Origin: a virus
Length of the DNA stretch: 59,967 bases
Reading direction: 5' to 3' (one strand)
Virus record (IMG/VR): IMGVR_UViG_3300025098_000041
Coordinates: 1-59,967 of that record
The notes under the pieces were generated by a model, which worked only from the letters and a program-made list of their open reading frames with translations, was not told the origin of the DNA and did no database searches. The position numbers and the translations under genes are program-made. Positions 25,701 to 32,143 of this stretch are shown piece by piece. Position 1 is the stretch's first letter. Each line of letters starts with the position of its first letter.

Positions 25701-27125
25701 CCCATAAGTCGGCGTACTCAAGAAATCAAAAATATCAATCTCAACAGGTCGCGCAGGCAATTTAATCGCCCCAATAGGACTCGTAGCAACCATTTCAGGA
25801 CCGTAACTCGTCGTTAAACCACCCGTAATAGGATCAGTCATATACTGAGAAACACTCGTAGGAATGTTGACCTTAGGGCCAAATAATGCAGCCTGCTCAC
25901 GCGTACCCAGCGTAACAACGCCAGTCTCAGGATCAACAGTGTCATAACCACCAGTCGTCCTACCAACATCACCAGTAAACTGACTGTAATCAATCTCATT
26001 AACCTCACTAGGATCAACAGGAGCAGCCGTATAACTACCAGTGCCAAAATTACCACCAGCACCTACCGCACTGCCAGCACCAGCTTGCGCCCCAGTAATC
26101 GTAGAAACAGGAGCAGAAGTAACCTTATCCACAGAAACAGAAGCCTGAGAAGGTGCCTCATATTCACCAACATAAACACGAACAGGAGTCCAACCTGTCT
26201 CGTCACTACCCTCCCAGTTAAGAACATTATCACCAAAACGATAATTCATAATGTCCGCCATATCCATAACAGCACCACGAGTGCTGCGGTAACGACCATC
26301 ACCCAAATCCTCATAGCCAGCATTCAATAAATTAGAACGAACCATAGACTCACGAGCAGGATCAGACGAATAACCAGAACGTGCCTCACCCATATAATCA
26401 AAACCCTGACCCTCAATCGCAGATTTAGCCGCAGAAATACTGCCATAACCAGCCTGAACCGTCGGGTCTAAATCATCACGACCAAAAAGCGCATTAAACG
26501 AAACAGGATTACCCGAAGAATCAACAACCTTGTAACGCTCACCGCTACGAACAACATTCAAATCAGAACCAGAACCTAAACCAGACGAAGATGACTCCTT
26601 AACCAAGTCATAATACTCATCCATACTACCAATCCCCTCACCCAAAACAGGGGGACCACCATCCTCAAAATACTGTACAGGACCACCATCAGCATAACCA
26701 AAAATATCAACCTCACCACCCATAGCCATAGGACGAGGCGCCATAGACTGCATCGGAGGAGTACGCATCATAGGAGTGCCCGGCGCAACCATACGCTGCT
26801 GTGGCATCATCTGGGGCGGCATCGCACTCTGAGGCTGTGGCATGGACGCACCCAAACCCTGATTGCGACCCAACATCCCCTCTAACGCATCGCCAAAACG
26901 ACGACGACGACCCGCCGTAGATCCCTGCATCTGCTGACCCTGAGGCATAGGTGGCATCTGAGGAGGTGGACCCCCAGCCAACGGCATCGGAGGCATAGGC
27001 GCAAAAGGATTCGGAGGGGGAGCAGATGGCATGCCCGGTGAAGGCGGCATACCACCCATAGGCTGCATCGGTGCAGGCATTCCGGGCATCGGCGGGGGAG
27101 TCATTCCAGTCTTAACTGCAGGCAT
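22797..27125 (-). CDS. Giant virion protein with lysozyme-like domain and Ca loop
   Basis: A 1442-residue protein; the ATG at 27125 (MPAVKTGMTPPPMPG) has AGGAGA 9 bases before it, while the longer frame starts with GTG. Residues 1-120 are Pro/Met/Gly-rich. Residues about 130-200 and 475-560 hold GGEV/DGGPV boxes. Residues 925-1075 (ISRAEGTADEGGYGRLLGG, TPAGKYQVVGSTLQSLVDQG) look like a small lysozyme or transglycosylase domain. At about 1258 DADGDGVSDYD is an EF-hand-like loop. It is a likely ejection or tail-tip protein that opens the cell wall, coded ahead of terL. Confidence 0.8.
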   Translation of the reverse strand: MPAVKTGMTPPPMPGMPAPMQPMGGMPPSPGMPSAPPPNPFAPMPPMPLAGGPPPQMPPMPQGQQMQGSTAGRRRRFGDALEGMLGRNQGLGASMPQPQSAMPPQMMPQQRMVAPGTPMMRTPPMQSMAPRPMAMGGEVDIFGYADGGPVQYFEDGGPPVLGEGIGSMDEYYDLVKESSSSGLGSGSDLNVVRSGERYKVVDSSGNPVSFNALFGRDDLDPTVQAGYGSISAAKSAIEGQGFDYMGEARSGYSSDPARESMVRSNLLNAGYEDLGDGRYRSTRGAVMDMADIMNYRFGDNVLNWEGSDETGWTPVRVYVGEYEAPSQASVSVDKVTSAPVSTITGAQAGAGSAVGAGGNFGTGSYTAAPVDPSEVNEIDYSQFTGDVGRTTGGYDTVDPETGVVTLGTREQAALFGPKVNIPTSVSQYMTDPITGGLTTSYGPEMVATSPIGAIKLPARPVEIDIFDFLSTPTYGTMYSGIAPIDTGDVDLYGYGDVNNMRMGGEVSGPFGGDSVPRSTMIADQPHMLAYINQDEEALLRSFGGSGISGPAGIPSYPPESVISRDYAEINKVRDSLKDMAKSDNDDSSSIGPSGNVSLDAIANAAVQADDNTSFSYGGNTFDNVADYHDAIFGGDDDSSSVNTSAKDADLGVGGSDKTVTVADLTSGTGTTTYDTGGGNVTVATGSSIDDILNTASSGNAGSSVISVIDPVSAPVYTDRRGNQHDSQAAADTADRAFAAQLRLYGSGQQGIDSFSATARESGIFDSPEQANRAAARAYPTYLQNYPEGREINIFDPSPITYSDIAGVGGLPPLGDTRGGVLGVQPITSMNDPDITQFLPASSRGIETYGIDDNILDLNVSKAGRNLDADMDPFDRDRVTNVPLTDDDMGLPSGPVSDLERGLGAPSTVQDFAPPEAGYTSLSEIKNRISRAEGTADEGGYGRLLGGQEGRFGVDLTNMTVQEVLDFQNLRGKDSYAAYSQGVNTQRGMTRADGSGVISTPAGKYQVVGSTLQSLVDQGIVDPNAKFDEGTQERIGTHLVMNDLAGGKGLSDLKSGKLTPEEFEAALGKQFEGISRGLDKGAGSTALTIGAASETGRQVEQGRRDDNVEKIKQQIGDQAEPTGIESIFYDVIGGLGFGLGKPLADKLRGSSRENRQAIIDQHVYALQNGATPKTDEDGNYIGFDISTMDTFADKVLAADDIMAFMPPSSEASSFTVTQDMIDSLRGSGLNAQADALTVGQTLSLPAYSNPAYKADADGDGVSDYDRFQQVFGAQSTAASADPTGMSTEQGFITSDGKEFFVDAGGNVVEITDGTVPLEVGGGQNVAEALGVTETTTGGDDGSEEIKNYTTDDDGNKVCNDEGYVYNSDTDMCEPPAEEEKSDTVSSPIGIGIPSSRRFDDIMARITTRAPKIAPISANIRPMQDGGMAGLNRTADNFLKALAG

Positions 27126-27178
27126 CCAATAAATTCTCCTAAACGAACCTAACACGCATCCTAACAGCTACTCAAAAT

Positions 27179-27418
27179 TTAATCAATAATCTCCAACAAT
27201 CCATTACGAATCATGCTACGCGCCAAACTATCCCGGTCCGTAAAACAATAATGATCACCACTCCACTCACACATCTCAATCGCCATCCTGCGCAAAAAAA
27301 TATCCTCACGCTCTCCAGATCCCAAAACATGACCCGCATGCAAAATCGGAACAACCTCTCCCGCAGTCTGACCATCAAACTCTAAACTCGTACCGTAACT
27401 CAACCTAAATGTCGGCAT
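27179..27418 (-). CDS. Small protein ahead of the late operon
   Basis: A 79-residue protein started at the ATG at 27418 (MPTFRLSYGTSLEFDG), which has GGAAGAG before it. The upstream extension of the frame is not needed. It contains a His/Cys-rich end (EMCEWSGDHYCFTDRDSLARS). It is the first gene after the late control region. No family recognised. Confidence 0.6.
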   Translation of the reverse strand: MPTFRLSYGTSLEFDGQTAGEVVPILHAGHVLGSGEREDIFLRRMAIEMCEWSGDHYCFTDRDSLARSMIRNGLLEIID

Positions 27419-27519
27419 AACTCTTCCCCATCTCCAATAACTTCGGCAATCCAATCGGAGCAGAATAACCCTCACCATGAGAGTTCTTACCCTGCAACAG
27501 GCATAAAACTCGGCCTCAT
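27405..27519 (-). pseudogene. Possible frameshifted small gene
   Basis: From the ATG at 27519 (with GGAGAGGG before it) the frame reads MRPSFMPVAG and stops. If one G of the GGG run near 27490 were absent, it would continue as KNSHGEGYSAPIGLPKLLEM and then GKSYADI, stopping at 27405-27407 over the start of the next gene. The continuous reading looks protein-like. It could be a sequencing or assembly error in a homopolymer, a broken gene, or chance. Confidence 0.25.
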
Positions 27520-27539
27520 ATGCCCTCTCCTTATACTAA

Positions 27540-27825
27540 CATGTGGTACTTTATGGGACAGTCTAGGGTACCTTGTCAAGCCGTAGGGTACCTTGGAAGG
27601 GACAAACGGTGACATCCACCTTTAGGGGGTGTCCCTTGTCCATAGGGTACCTTGAAGGGCTTAGGGTACCTTGTGATTTTTTTAAAAAATTTTTTTGTGG
27701 TGACTGTAGGTGGATTTCTTAGTGTAAGTGCTGTCCGACACGCGCCAGAATATAGGGGGGGGTGCATGGCCCCCATATCCCCCGTTTCTAGAACAATTGT
27801 TCGGTTTTCTTAGGGTACCTTGGAA
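27540..27825. promoter_or_regulatory. Late-operon control region with five CAAGGTACCCTA elements
   Basis: Five copies of TAGGGTACCTTG (minus strand CAAGGTACCCTA) at 27564-27575, 27584-27595, 27643-27654, 27662-27673 and 27811-27822. A minus-strand promoter TTGACA (27579-27574) N18 CATAAA runs through the first copy, so its spacer holds the element. The region also has a GGGACA/TGTCCC inverted repeat and GC-rich hairpins. Together they would place late transcription of 27418 and downstream under a regulator binding the 12-base element. Confidence 0.7.
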
Positions 27826-27828
27826 AAG

Positions 27829-27857
27829 CAAAAAAGCCCGCACTAGGCGGGCTTCTC
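27829..27857 (-). terminator. Intrinsic terminator of the amidoligase gene
   Basis: On the minus strand an 8-bp perfect stem (AAGCCCGC and GCGGGCTT) around a 5-base loop is followed by a T run. It lies 26-54 bases past the amidoligase stop at 27883. Confidence 0.88.
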
Positions 27858-27882
27858 TGTGGCTGTGGCATGGTCTTGACGC

Positions 27883-28953
27883 TTAACGCGCCAAGTATTC
27901 TATTCGCTCTTGCCAATATTCAAATATGTCGTCGGATGTTTCAGCCCATATTGACGCGATGCCACGCTCGCTTTCGTCGCGCAATTGAACAGCGCCGTCG
28001 GTTGTCTGAAACGCCGTCAACACTTCGTAGCGCGTGTGATCTGTTCCGTCACCATATGACGCGCCGTTTGATTGTTGCGTGTGGGTGACAACCGCGCTTT
28101 CGCCAACGCGCTGCCGGATTTCAGTAACAGCGGCGCGGACGCGCTGCTCACTACAGCCGGTTGCGTCCATGATGTCGCGCGTTGAAACGCCACCATTATC
28201 ATTGCGCATCATGGTGTACTGAACGCCAACGCGTGAATTTCTGCGAAATGGCCCAACCGGCGTATCTTGAACAATTGTTCTGGTGCCATTTTCAACGCGG
28301 TTTTCAATTGTGTGGTTGATGAAATTCAAAAGGAATTTTACCCAATTGATAATTTTGTCCGCGTCAATTGTGCCACCATGCTGACGAAATTCAATTGTGC
28401 CACTACGCCATGTGTCGAGATTAATCGCATAGAATTTGCCATGATTTAATTCGCTAATTGTTGAAGCGTTTTCTATGCGCGATGCGCTCAATGGTTGCGC
28501 GTATCGGTTCATGGTGCGCGAACGTGCAAACATACTATCCAGCGTTGCTTGCTGGCGCTCATAGCGATACATGATGTCCTTTACCACCACGGCGTCCATA
28601 GGTTCACCATGCGCTGACAGAAAACCACCACGCGCCTCAGTGTGTGCAATGCTTGCACCAGTAAAATCTGCGGCGTTTACGCCGTCTAATGGCGCGTTTG
28701 AAATGTGAACGTGCAAGCCACATGATGTATTGATTGCACAACCAACGTTTTCCAAAACGCGGCAAACGCTTTTGATATAGTCCTCAGCAATTGGATGATT
28801 GCCCAATGGTGGCAATACGATTTCAGCGTCAACGTTCGGTGTGCCGTCTGGCTTTACTTGGCAACCGATAATTCCAGCGCGTTCCAGTGCATTTTTAACG
28901 CGGCTTATTGAAACGCCGCTTGTTTCGATTTCTATTCCAAATGTGTAAGTCAT
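27883..28953 (-). CDS. Amidoligase with C-terminal HTH-like region
   Basis: A 356-residue member of the amidoligase family (COOH-NH2 ligases with a glutamine-synthetase-like fold), by the conserved blocks FGIEIETSG at residues 5-13, SCGLHVHIS at 77-85 and GTIEFRQHGGT at 185-195, which supply the acidic and histidine ligands for ATP and metal. The family is predicted to join amino acids or peptides through amide bonds. Residues 254-285 (GGVSTRDIMDATGCSEQRVR then AAVTEIRQRV) look like a helix-turn-helix, which I do not know as a usual part of the family. It has its own terminator and an upstream region with TATCCCA elements. A gamma-glutamylcyclotransferase-like gene lies at 32144-32545. Confidence 0.8.
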   Translation of the reverse strand: MTYTFGIEIETSGVSISRVKNALERAGIIGCQVKPDGTPNVDAEIVLPPLGNHPIAEDYIKSVCRVLENVGCAINTSCGLHVHISNAPLDGVNAADFTGASIAHTEARGGFLSAHGEPMDAVVVKDIMYRYERQQATLDSMFARSRTMNRYAQPLSASRIENASTISELNHGKFYAINLDTWRSGTIEFRQHGGTIDADKIINWVKFLLNFINHTIENRVENGTRTIVQDTPVGPFRRNSRVGVQYTMMRNDNGGVSTRDIMDATGCSEQRVRAAVTEIRQRVGESAVVTHTQQSNGASYGDGTDHTRYEVLTAFQTTDGAVQLRDESERGIASIWAETSDDIFEYWQERIEYLAR

Positions 28954-29110
28954 TGTTTTTGTTACCTTTTTTCTAGATTGTAGGGCAAAGCTGTCGCCCT
29001 ATACCTAGTTTATGCGCCATTTTTTCCCATAATACAAGGGGTTTTGTGGGATATTGTGGGATAAACCAGAACAATTGTTCGGGTTATTGATTTGACCAAC
29101 GCCGCGACAC

Positions 29111-29138
29111 AAAAAAAGCGCGCCAAAATTGACGCGCG
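29111..29138 (-). terminator. Intrinsic terminator after the 29304-29600 gene
   Basis: On the minus strand a stem of about 8 bp (arms GCGCGTCA and TGGCGCGC with one G-T pair) around a 4-base loop is followed by seven T. It closes the small operon 30111-29304. Confidence 0.75.
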
Positions 29139-29238
29139 AAAATCGGTTTTTTTTATATTTATAGAGAACGCGCGCGATCATGCGTGTGTATATGTGTATA
29201 TGTGTGTAGTTATATATACATAGGTATATATACTATAC

Positions 29239-29286
29239 CCCGAACCCCGAAGCCCGAAGCCCGAACCCCGAAAGCCCGACCCCGAA
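29239..29286 (+). repeat. Heptad repeat array CCCGAA
   Basis: CCCGAA begins at 29239, 29246, 29253, 29260 and 29267, exactly 7 bases apart, and again at 29281; at 29274 the unit is CCCGAC-like. A related but less regular array lies at 30339-30484. It is not a coding region and not CRISPR-like, as units are short and without unique spacers. Confidence 0.8.
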
Positions 29287-29303
29287 GGATCAGGCCCGAT
29301 TGT

Positions 29304-29600
29304 TTATTTCATTGTATGCGCAAGTGTTGTCATTGCACTCGTTGTCGGGTTCCCGTTGTTCACGATAAAAGTATAGCAATGAACGTTGCAGGCAAGAACA
29401 CCGAAGCGTTCAGCGTCATGGTATCTCATGAATTGAGGCTCCTCATCCATATCAACTGGTTCAGAAGTGCCGTAGTTTTTAACTGCCCATTGGCAAAATT
29501 CTTGGAAAGGCTTTTCGTCCTCATATTCAAACCCGCTCGTGTCATCATAAAACAGCGCGGTTGCCCAAAACTCGGGCAACTCCAGTGTGATCGTTTCCAT
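29304..29600 (-). CDS. Small phage protein with ATALFYDDTSG motif
   Basis: A 98-residue protein from the ATG at 29600 (METITLELPEFW), which shares a base with the upstream stop (TAATG). The upstream part of the frame is dropped for that reason. The motif ATALFYDDTSGFEYEDEKPF is one I know from phage and plasmid proteins of unknown function. Acidic and aromatic-rich. Confidence 0.65.
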   Translation of the reverse strand: METITLELPEFWATALFYDDTSGFEYEDEKPFQEFCQWAVKNYGTSEPVDMDEEPQFMRYHDAERFGVLACNVHCYTFIVNNGNPTTSAMTTLAHTMK

Positions 29601-29788
29601 TATTCCACCCCCTCTAATACTTCCATTGCATGCTCTAAGGCTTCTTGCTCGTTGTCGATTCCGTAGCAAGTAAAGCAATGATAATCGACCCACTGTCCTT
29701 GGATCGGGGTCTGCAAGTTAAAAGTTGCTGACTCGTTCCACTCAATGCGAAGATAATCGCCGTTATGCTCTAATTCCCAGTGTTTCAT
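29600..29788 (-). CDS. Small acidic protein
   Basis: A 62-residue protein (MKHWELEHNGDYLRIEWNES) with a C-terminal helix (NEQEALEHAMEVLEGVE). Ribosome site AAGGAG lies before its ATG. Coupled to the next gene by a TAATG overlap. No family recognised. Confidence 0.6.
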   Translation of the reverse strand: MKHWELEHNGDYLRIEWNESATFNLQTPIQGQWVDYHCFTCYGIDNEQEALEHAMEVLEGVE

Positions 29789-29799
29789 TGTTTTTCTCC

Positions 29800-30111
29800 T
29801 TAATATCTGGCTGCGTAATAGCGCATTTGATCAATGGCCACATCGTTTGCAATTTTATAATTACCTTCGTCGTACTGACGCATAATAAATGCTTTCAGCG
29901 CATTTTCGTTATTGCAAATAAAATCCAAGAAATCGTCACGATCTTCTTCGTCGTCAAAATCAATCACTCCATCAATATTGCGCGATGCATCTCTAAAAAC
30001 GATGTCGTGCTTTAGAAACTGATCGTCATATGAGCCATTGTCTTTGATAAGAGTGTTCAGCACTTGCTCTGTGTCGTACTGCCTACCTGTTTCGATCATT
30101 TTAAAAAACAT
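29800..30111 (-). CDS. Small acidic protein, first gene of a three-gene early operon
   Basis: A 103-residue protein from the ATG at 30111 (MFFKMIETGRQYD). The longer frame would start inside the promoter at 30144-30172, so the internal start is used. Rich in Asp/Asn (DFDDEEDRDDFLDFICNNEN). No family recognised. Followed by the two small genes at 29600-29788 and 29304-29600 and then the terminator at 29111-29138. Confidence 0.6.
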   Translation of the reverse strand: MFFKMIETGRQYDTEQVLNTLIKDNGSYDDQFLKHDIVFRDASRNIDGVIDFDDEEDRDDFLDFICNNENALKAFIMRQYDEGNYKIANDVAIDQMRYYAARY

Positions 30112-30143
30112 TTTCTTTTTCCTCACTACTAGACTGTAATCCC

Positions 30144-30172
30144 ACATTATCCCACACATTATTATATGTCAA
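30144..30172 (-). promoter_or_regulatory. Sigma70-like promoter for the 30111-29304 operon
   Basis: Minus-strand TTGACA (plus 30167-30172), 17-base spacer, TAATGT (plus 30144-30149). The exact element TATCCCA (30148-30154) overlaps the -10 border, as in other early promoters here. Confidence 0.75.
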
Positions 30173-30179
30173 CACAAAA

Positions 30180-30531
30180 TATAAAAAAAATTATGCCGGG
30201 CCGTGCCGGGTAAAACTGCCGGGGATTCATCCGGGCGCGAACAATTGTTCGGGTTGTTGTTCCGGGAATGCGTCGGGAGTTTACCGGGAAGGAGTTCCGG
30301 GCAGGCCAGCGACGGGAAGATGTTACCGGGGAGCTTTACCCGAACAATTTCTCGGGTTATACTATACCCGGAAGCCCGAATCCCGAATGCCCGGAGAGCC
30401 GCAGAGCGCCCCTAAGAGTTAACCCGAACAATTTAGGCACCCAGACACCCCGAAAACCCGAAACCCCGACCAGACGGCCCCGAAAACGGCTCTGAGGGCG
30501 GGCGGAAGCCCCTCCCCTCCAAGAGTTCCCG
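30180..30531. repeat. Repeat-rich intergenic region next to terS (CCGGG and CCCGAA units)
   Basis: No credible gene. Eight CCGGG units lie at 30196, 30206, 30219, 30231, 30262, 30284, 30297 and 30326. Then CCCGAA units start at 30339, 30375, 30382, 30423, 30449, 30457 and 30479. A GAACAATTGTTC palindrome lies at 30239-30250 and TATACTATACCCG at about 30357. A GC-rich minus-strand hairpin (about 30496-30524) may end the terS message. Candidate packaging site or origin, by its place beside terS. Confidence 0.65.
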
Positions 30532-31056
30532 CTATTCTGCGGCTTCGCCGTTACAATCAGTTATAGGGATTGGTTCGGATTCTGTGGGATTTTCTGTTGG
30601 TGTTACGTCAATCATGCGATTTTTAGCACGATCCATAAATTCTTGCAGTTGTTCTACGATTTGATCCCTGCTGAGATTATCAACGTGTTCGTGTGTGACA
30701 TGGCTACGCGCTACCATGAGGCCCGTGACCTTTAGCCTAAGTTCTTCTGCTTTGATAGCTGCGGAGAAGTTGCCTTGCTCCCATGCCTCATCGCGCAACC
30801 GCTGCATATCCCGAACAGATTTGGTTATTGTTACGCCGTACTTGCTTTCGAGTTCTTGGCGCATTTCTTCCATGCGTTCTTTTACGCGTGGATGATTGAG
30901 AAGCTGCACGGCTGATACGTTCGGGTTTTTATATCCCGCTGCTCTGGCTGCTGCGGTTTGCGTCATGTCTTTGTGAATGTAGTTATCAAGAAACTTCTGC
31001 TGCGGGGGAGTTAGTCGCTTTTCCCCTTTTGCTATCTGTTCTCCGACCTTTGGCAT
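30532..31056 (-). CDS. terS: Terminase small subunit
   Basis: A 174-residue protein of the Terminase_2 type. Residues 10-70 give the DNA-binding region (RLTPPQQKFLDNYIHKDMTQ, TAAARAAGYKNPNVSAVQLL, HPRVKERMEEM), and later helices would form the ring. It would select the packaging site and hand it to TerL. It is unusual in lying about 8 kb from terL (21312-22793) and next to repeat arrays. The promoter lies at 31102-31129. Confidence 0.88.
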   Translation of the reverse strand: MPKVGEQIAKGEKRLTPPQQKFLDNYIHKDMTQTAAARAAGYKNPNVSAVQLLNHPRVKERMEEMRQELESKYGVTITKSVRDMQRLRDEAWEQGNFSAAIKAEELRLKVTGLMVARSHVTHEHVDNLSRDQIVEQLQEFMDRAKNRMIDVTPTENPTESEPIPITDCNGEAAE

Positions 31057-31101
31057 TTGTGCTTCTACCCGAATAATTTCTCGACTTGTTCCCCTGCTGT
31101 T

Positions 31102-31129
31102 ATACTACCCGATACGCTGCTGCGGTCAA
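31102..31129 (-). promoter_or_regulatory. Promoter of terS
   Basis: Minus-strand TTGACC (plus 31124-31129), 16-base spacer, TAGTAT (plus 31102-31107), with a TATCCCA element upstream at 31148-31154. The ATG of terS is at 31056. Confidence 0.6.
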
Positions 31130-31415
31130 GTGCTACATTTCCCAAAATATCCCAACATTGCATCGGGCTGCGCTGCGTTAAAAAACATCAGGGGGGGGTT
31201 AGTATATACCCCCCCTTATAGGGGGGTGACGTAGATAACGTAAATTAACCTATTGATTTTATTACGTTATTTACGTCAAAACGACTTTTTAACGTAATTC
31301 CCGTAAATCGTTAAACCGTTGATTTTATTACATATTCTACGTTACGTTACTTACGTCAGCTTTTGACGTAAATTATTTTGACGTAAATTAATATAAAATA
31401 GTTTATAAAAAGTTA

Positions 31416-31445
31416 TTGACAGTCCCAAACTATCCCATATATAAG
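31416..31445 (+). promoter_or_regulatory. Rightward early promoter
   Basis: TTGACA at 31416-31421 and a -10 of ATATAA/TATAAG type at 31439-31445, spacing 17-18. The operator-like TATCCCA (31431-31437) lies between them. AAGGAGG at 31464-31470 and the ATG at 31484 follow. Confidence 0.8.
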
Positions 31446-31483
31446 ATGTATATTCTAGTAAGCAAGGAGGCTACAGAATCCAC

Positions 31484-31879
31484 ATGGATTACACAGCAAA
31501 AACACGAATCATCCGCGATCTACAGGGCGACCTATTAGATAGCAATCACGCAACCCGCCGCTTTTTCCGCTGTTGGTTGGACGGCTCTTATTTGGGCGAG
31601 GAGCACTACAGGGACAACGTTGCGTATTTGCGCCAGTCTTTGTCTCGCTATGGCGTAGGCATGAAGTTAGAGGCCAAAATTCGCGGTTGGGTGATTGGTC
31701 AATTTGTGCGCTACACGGCGCACGATGCTCAGTGTTCACACGGTTACGCTCAGAGGGTTATCGTTGACACGGTTGATGGCGAAACGCTGTCAGAGTTGAC
31801 GCATCATTTAATCACGGACGCGCTTGATCTGATTGAAGATGATATTCGCGAACATTTGAAGGAAACTGCTAATGTTTGA
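31484..31879 (+). CDS. Early protein of unknown function
   Basis: A 131-residue protein, first gene of the rightward early operon and so likely among the first proteins made on infection. Mixed charged helices, a WLDGSYLGEEHYRDN segment and a conserved-looking RGWVIGQFVRYTAHDAQCSH piece. No family recognised. An anti-host or regulatory role is inferred only from place. Confidence 0.6.
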   Translation: MDYTAKTRIIRDLQGDLLDSNHATRRFFRCWLDGSYLGEEHYRDNVAYLRQSLSRYGVGMKLEAKIRGWVIGQFVRYTAHDAQCSHGYAQRVIVDTVDGETLSELTHHLITDALDLIEDDIREHLKETANV

Positions 31880-32099
31880 GATTGAAAAAGGTATTCCGAT
31901 TCCAGATGGCGAGGGGCGTGGGCGCGAGAAAAGCCCATTGCGCCTTGCTGTGGAGAAAATGGAAGTTGGCGATAGCGTTTTGGTTAGTAAAACGCACCGT
32001 CAGCAGCTTCATGCCGTGTCGAATACACTTGGCATTAAGTACAAAACCCGAACAATTTGCAAAGAAAGCAAAACGGTTCGTTTTTGGCGCACAAAATAA
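31872..32099 (+). CDS. Small DUF7303-like protein
   Basis: A 75-residue protein: MFEIEKGIPIPDGEGRGREK, then VEKMEVGDSVLVSK and the end KTVRFWRTK. This is the usual plan of a small phage family (DUF7303-like) with a nucleic-acid-binding-like shape but unknown function. Overlaps the upstream gene by 8 bases. Confidence 0.7.
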   Translation: MFEIEKGIPIPDGEGRGREKSPLRLAVEKMEVGDSVLVSKTHRQQLHAVSNTLGIKYKTRTICKESKTVRFWRTK

Positions 32100-32102
32100 C
32101 AT

Positions 32103-32127
32103 TGGGGGCGCAATGCCCCCTTTATTC
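32103..32127 (+). terminator. Hairpin upstream of the cyclotransferase gene
   Basis: GGGGGC and GCCCCC arms with a short loop, followed by TTTATT. It lies between the 75-residue gene and the ribosome site at 32132-32137. It may end or weaken transcription into the next gene. Confidence 0.6.
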
Positions 32128-32143
32128 TAGCAAAGGAGAAGAC

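Larger units (their letters stand above)
28954..29303. promoter_or_regulatory. Intergenic region with TATCCCA pair, palindrome, terminator and heptad repeats
   Basis: No gene is seen. It holds two TGGGATA elements (29047-29053 and 29057-29063), one perfect GAACAATTGTTC palindrome (29069-29080), a minus-strand terminator (29111-29138), an alternating TG/TA tract at about 29180-29235 and a heptad array of CCCGAA (29239-29286). A minus-strand -10-like TATTAT lies opposite 29029-29034. It probably holds the amidoligase promoter and may hold a replication or packaging signal. Confidence 0.6.
31057..31483. promoter_or_regulatory. Divergent early control region with ACGT iterons and G/C tracts
   Basis: No gene seen. 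On the left is the terS promoter, with TATCCCA at 31148-31154. In the middle are G8 (31191-31198), C7 (31209-31215) and G6 (31221-31226), which can form either of two hairpins. From 31228 to about 31385 there are ten ACGT cores, mostly TTACGT or GACGTAA, in an AT-rich background. On the right is the rightward promoter. It suits a replication origin or a multi-site switch. Confidence 0.65.

Noticed and set aside
27576-27776. Minus-strand frame of 66 residues in the late control region
   Set aside because: It runs through the repeated 12-base elements and GC-rich hairpins, without a ribosome site or protein-like pattern.
29239-29286. CRISPR array
   Set aside because: Units are 7 bases with no unique spacers and no cas genes nearby.
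30203-30495. Plus-strand open frames through the CCGGG/CCCGAA region
   Set aside because: They are products of the repeats: no ribosome site, biased composition (Gly/Arg/Pro), and no promoter leading in.
27883-31056. GAACAATTGTTC as a LexA (SOS) box
   Set aside because: The alphaproteobacterial LexA site is GTTC-N7-GTTC; this palindrome has a different layout, and no LexA-like gene is seen.
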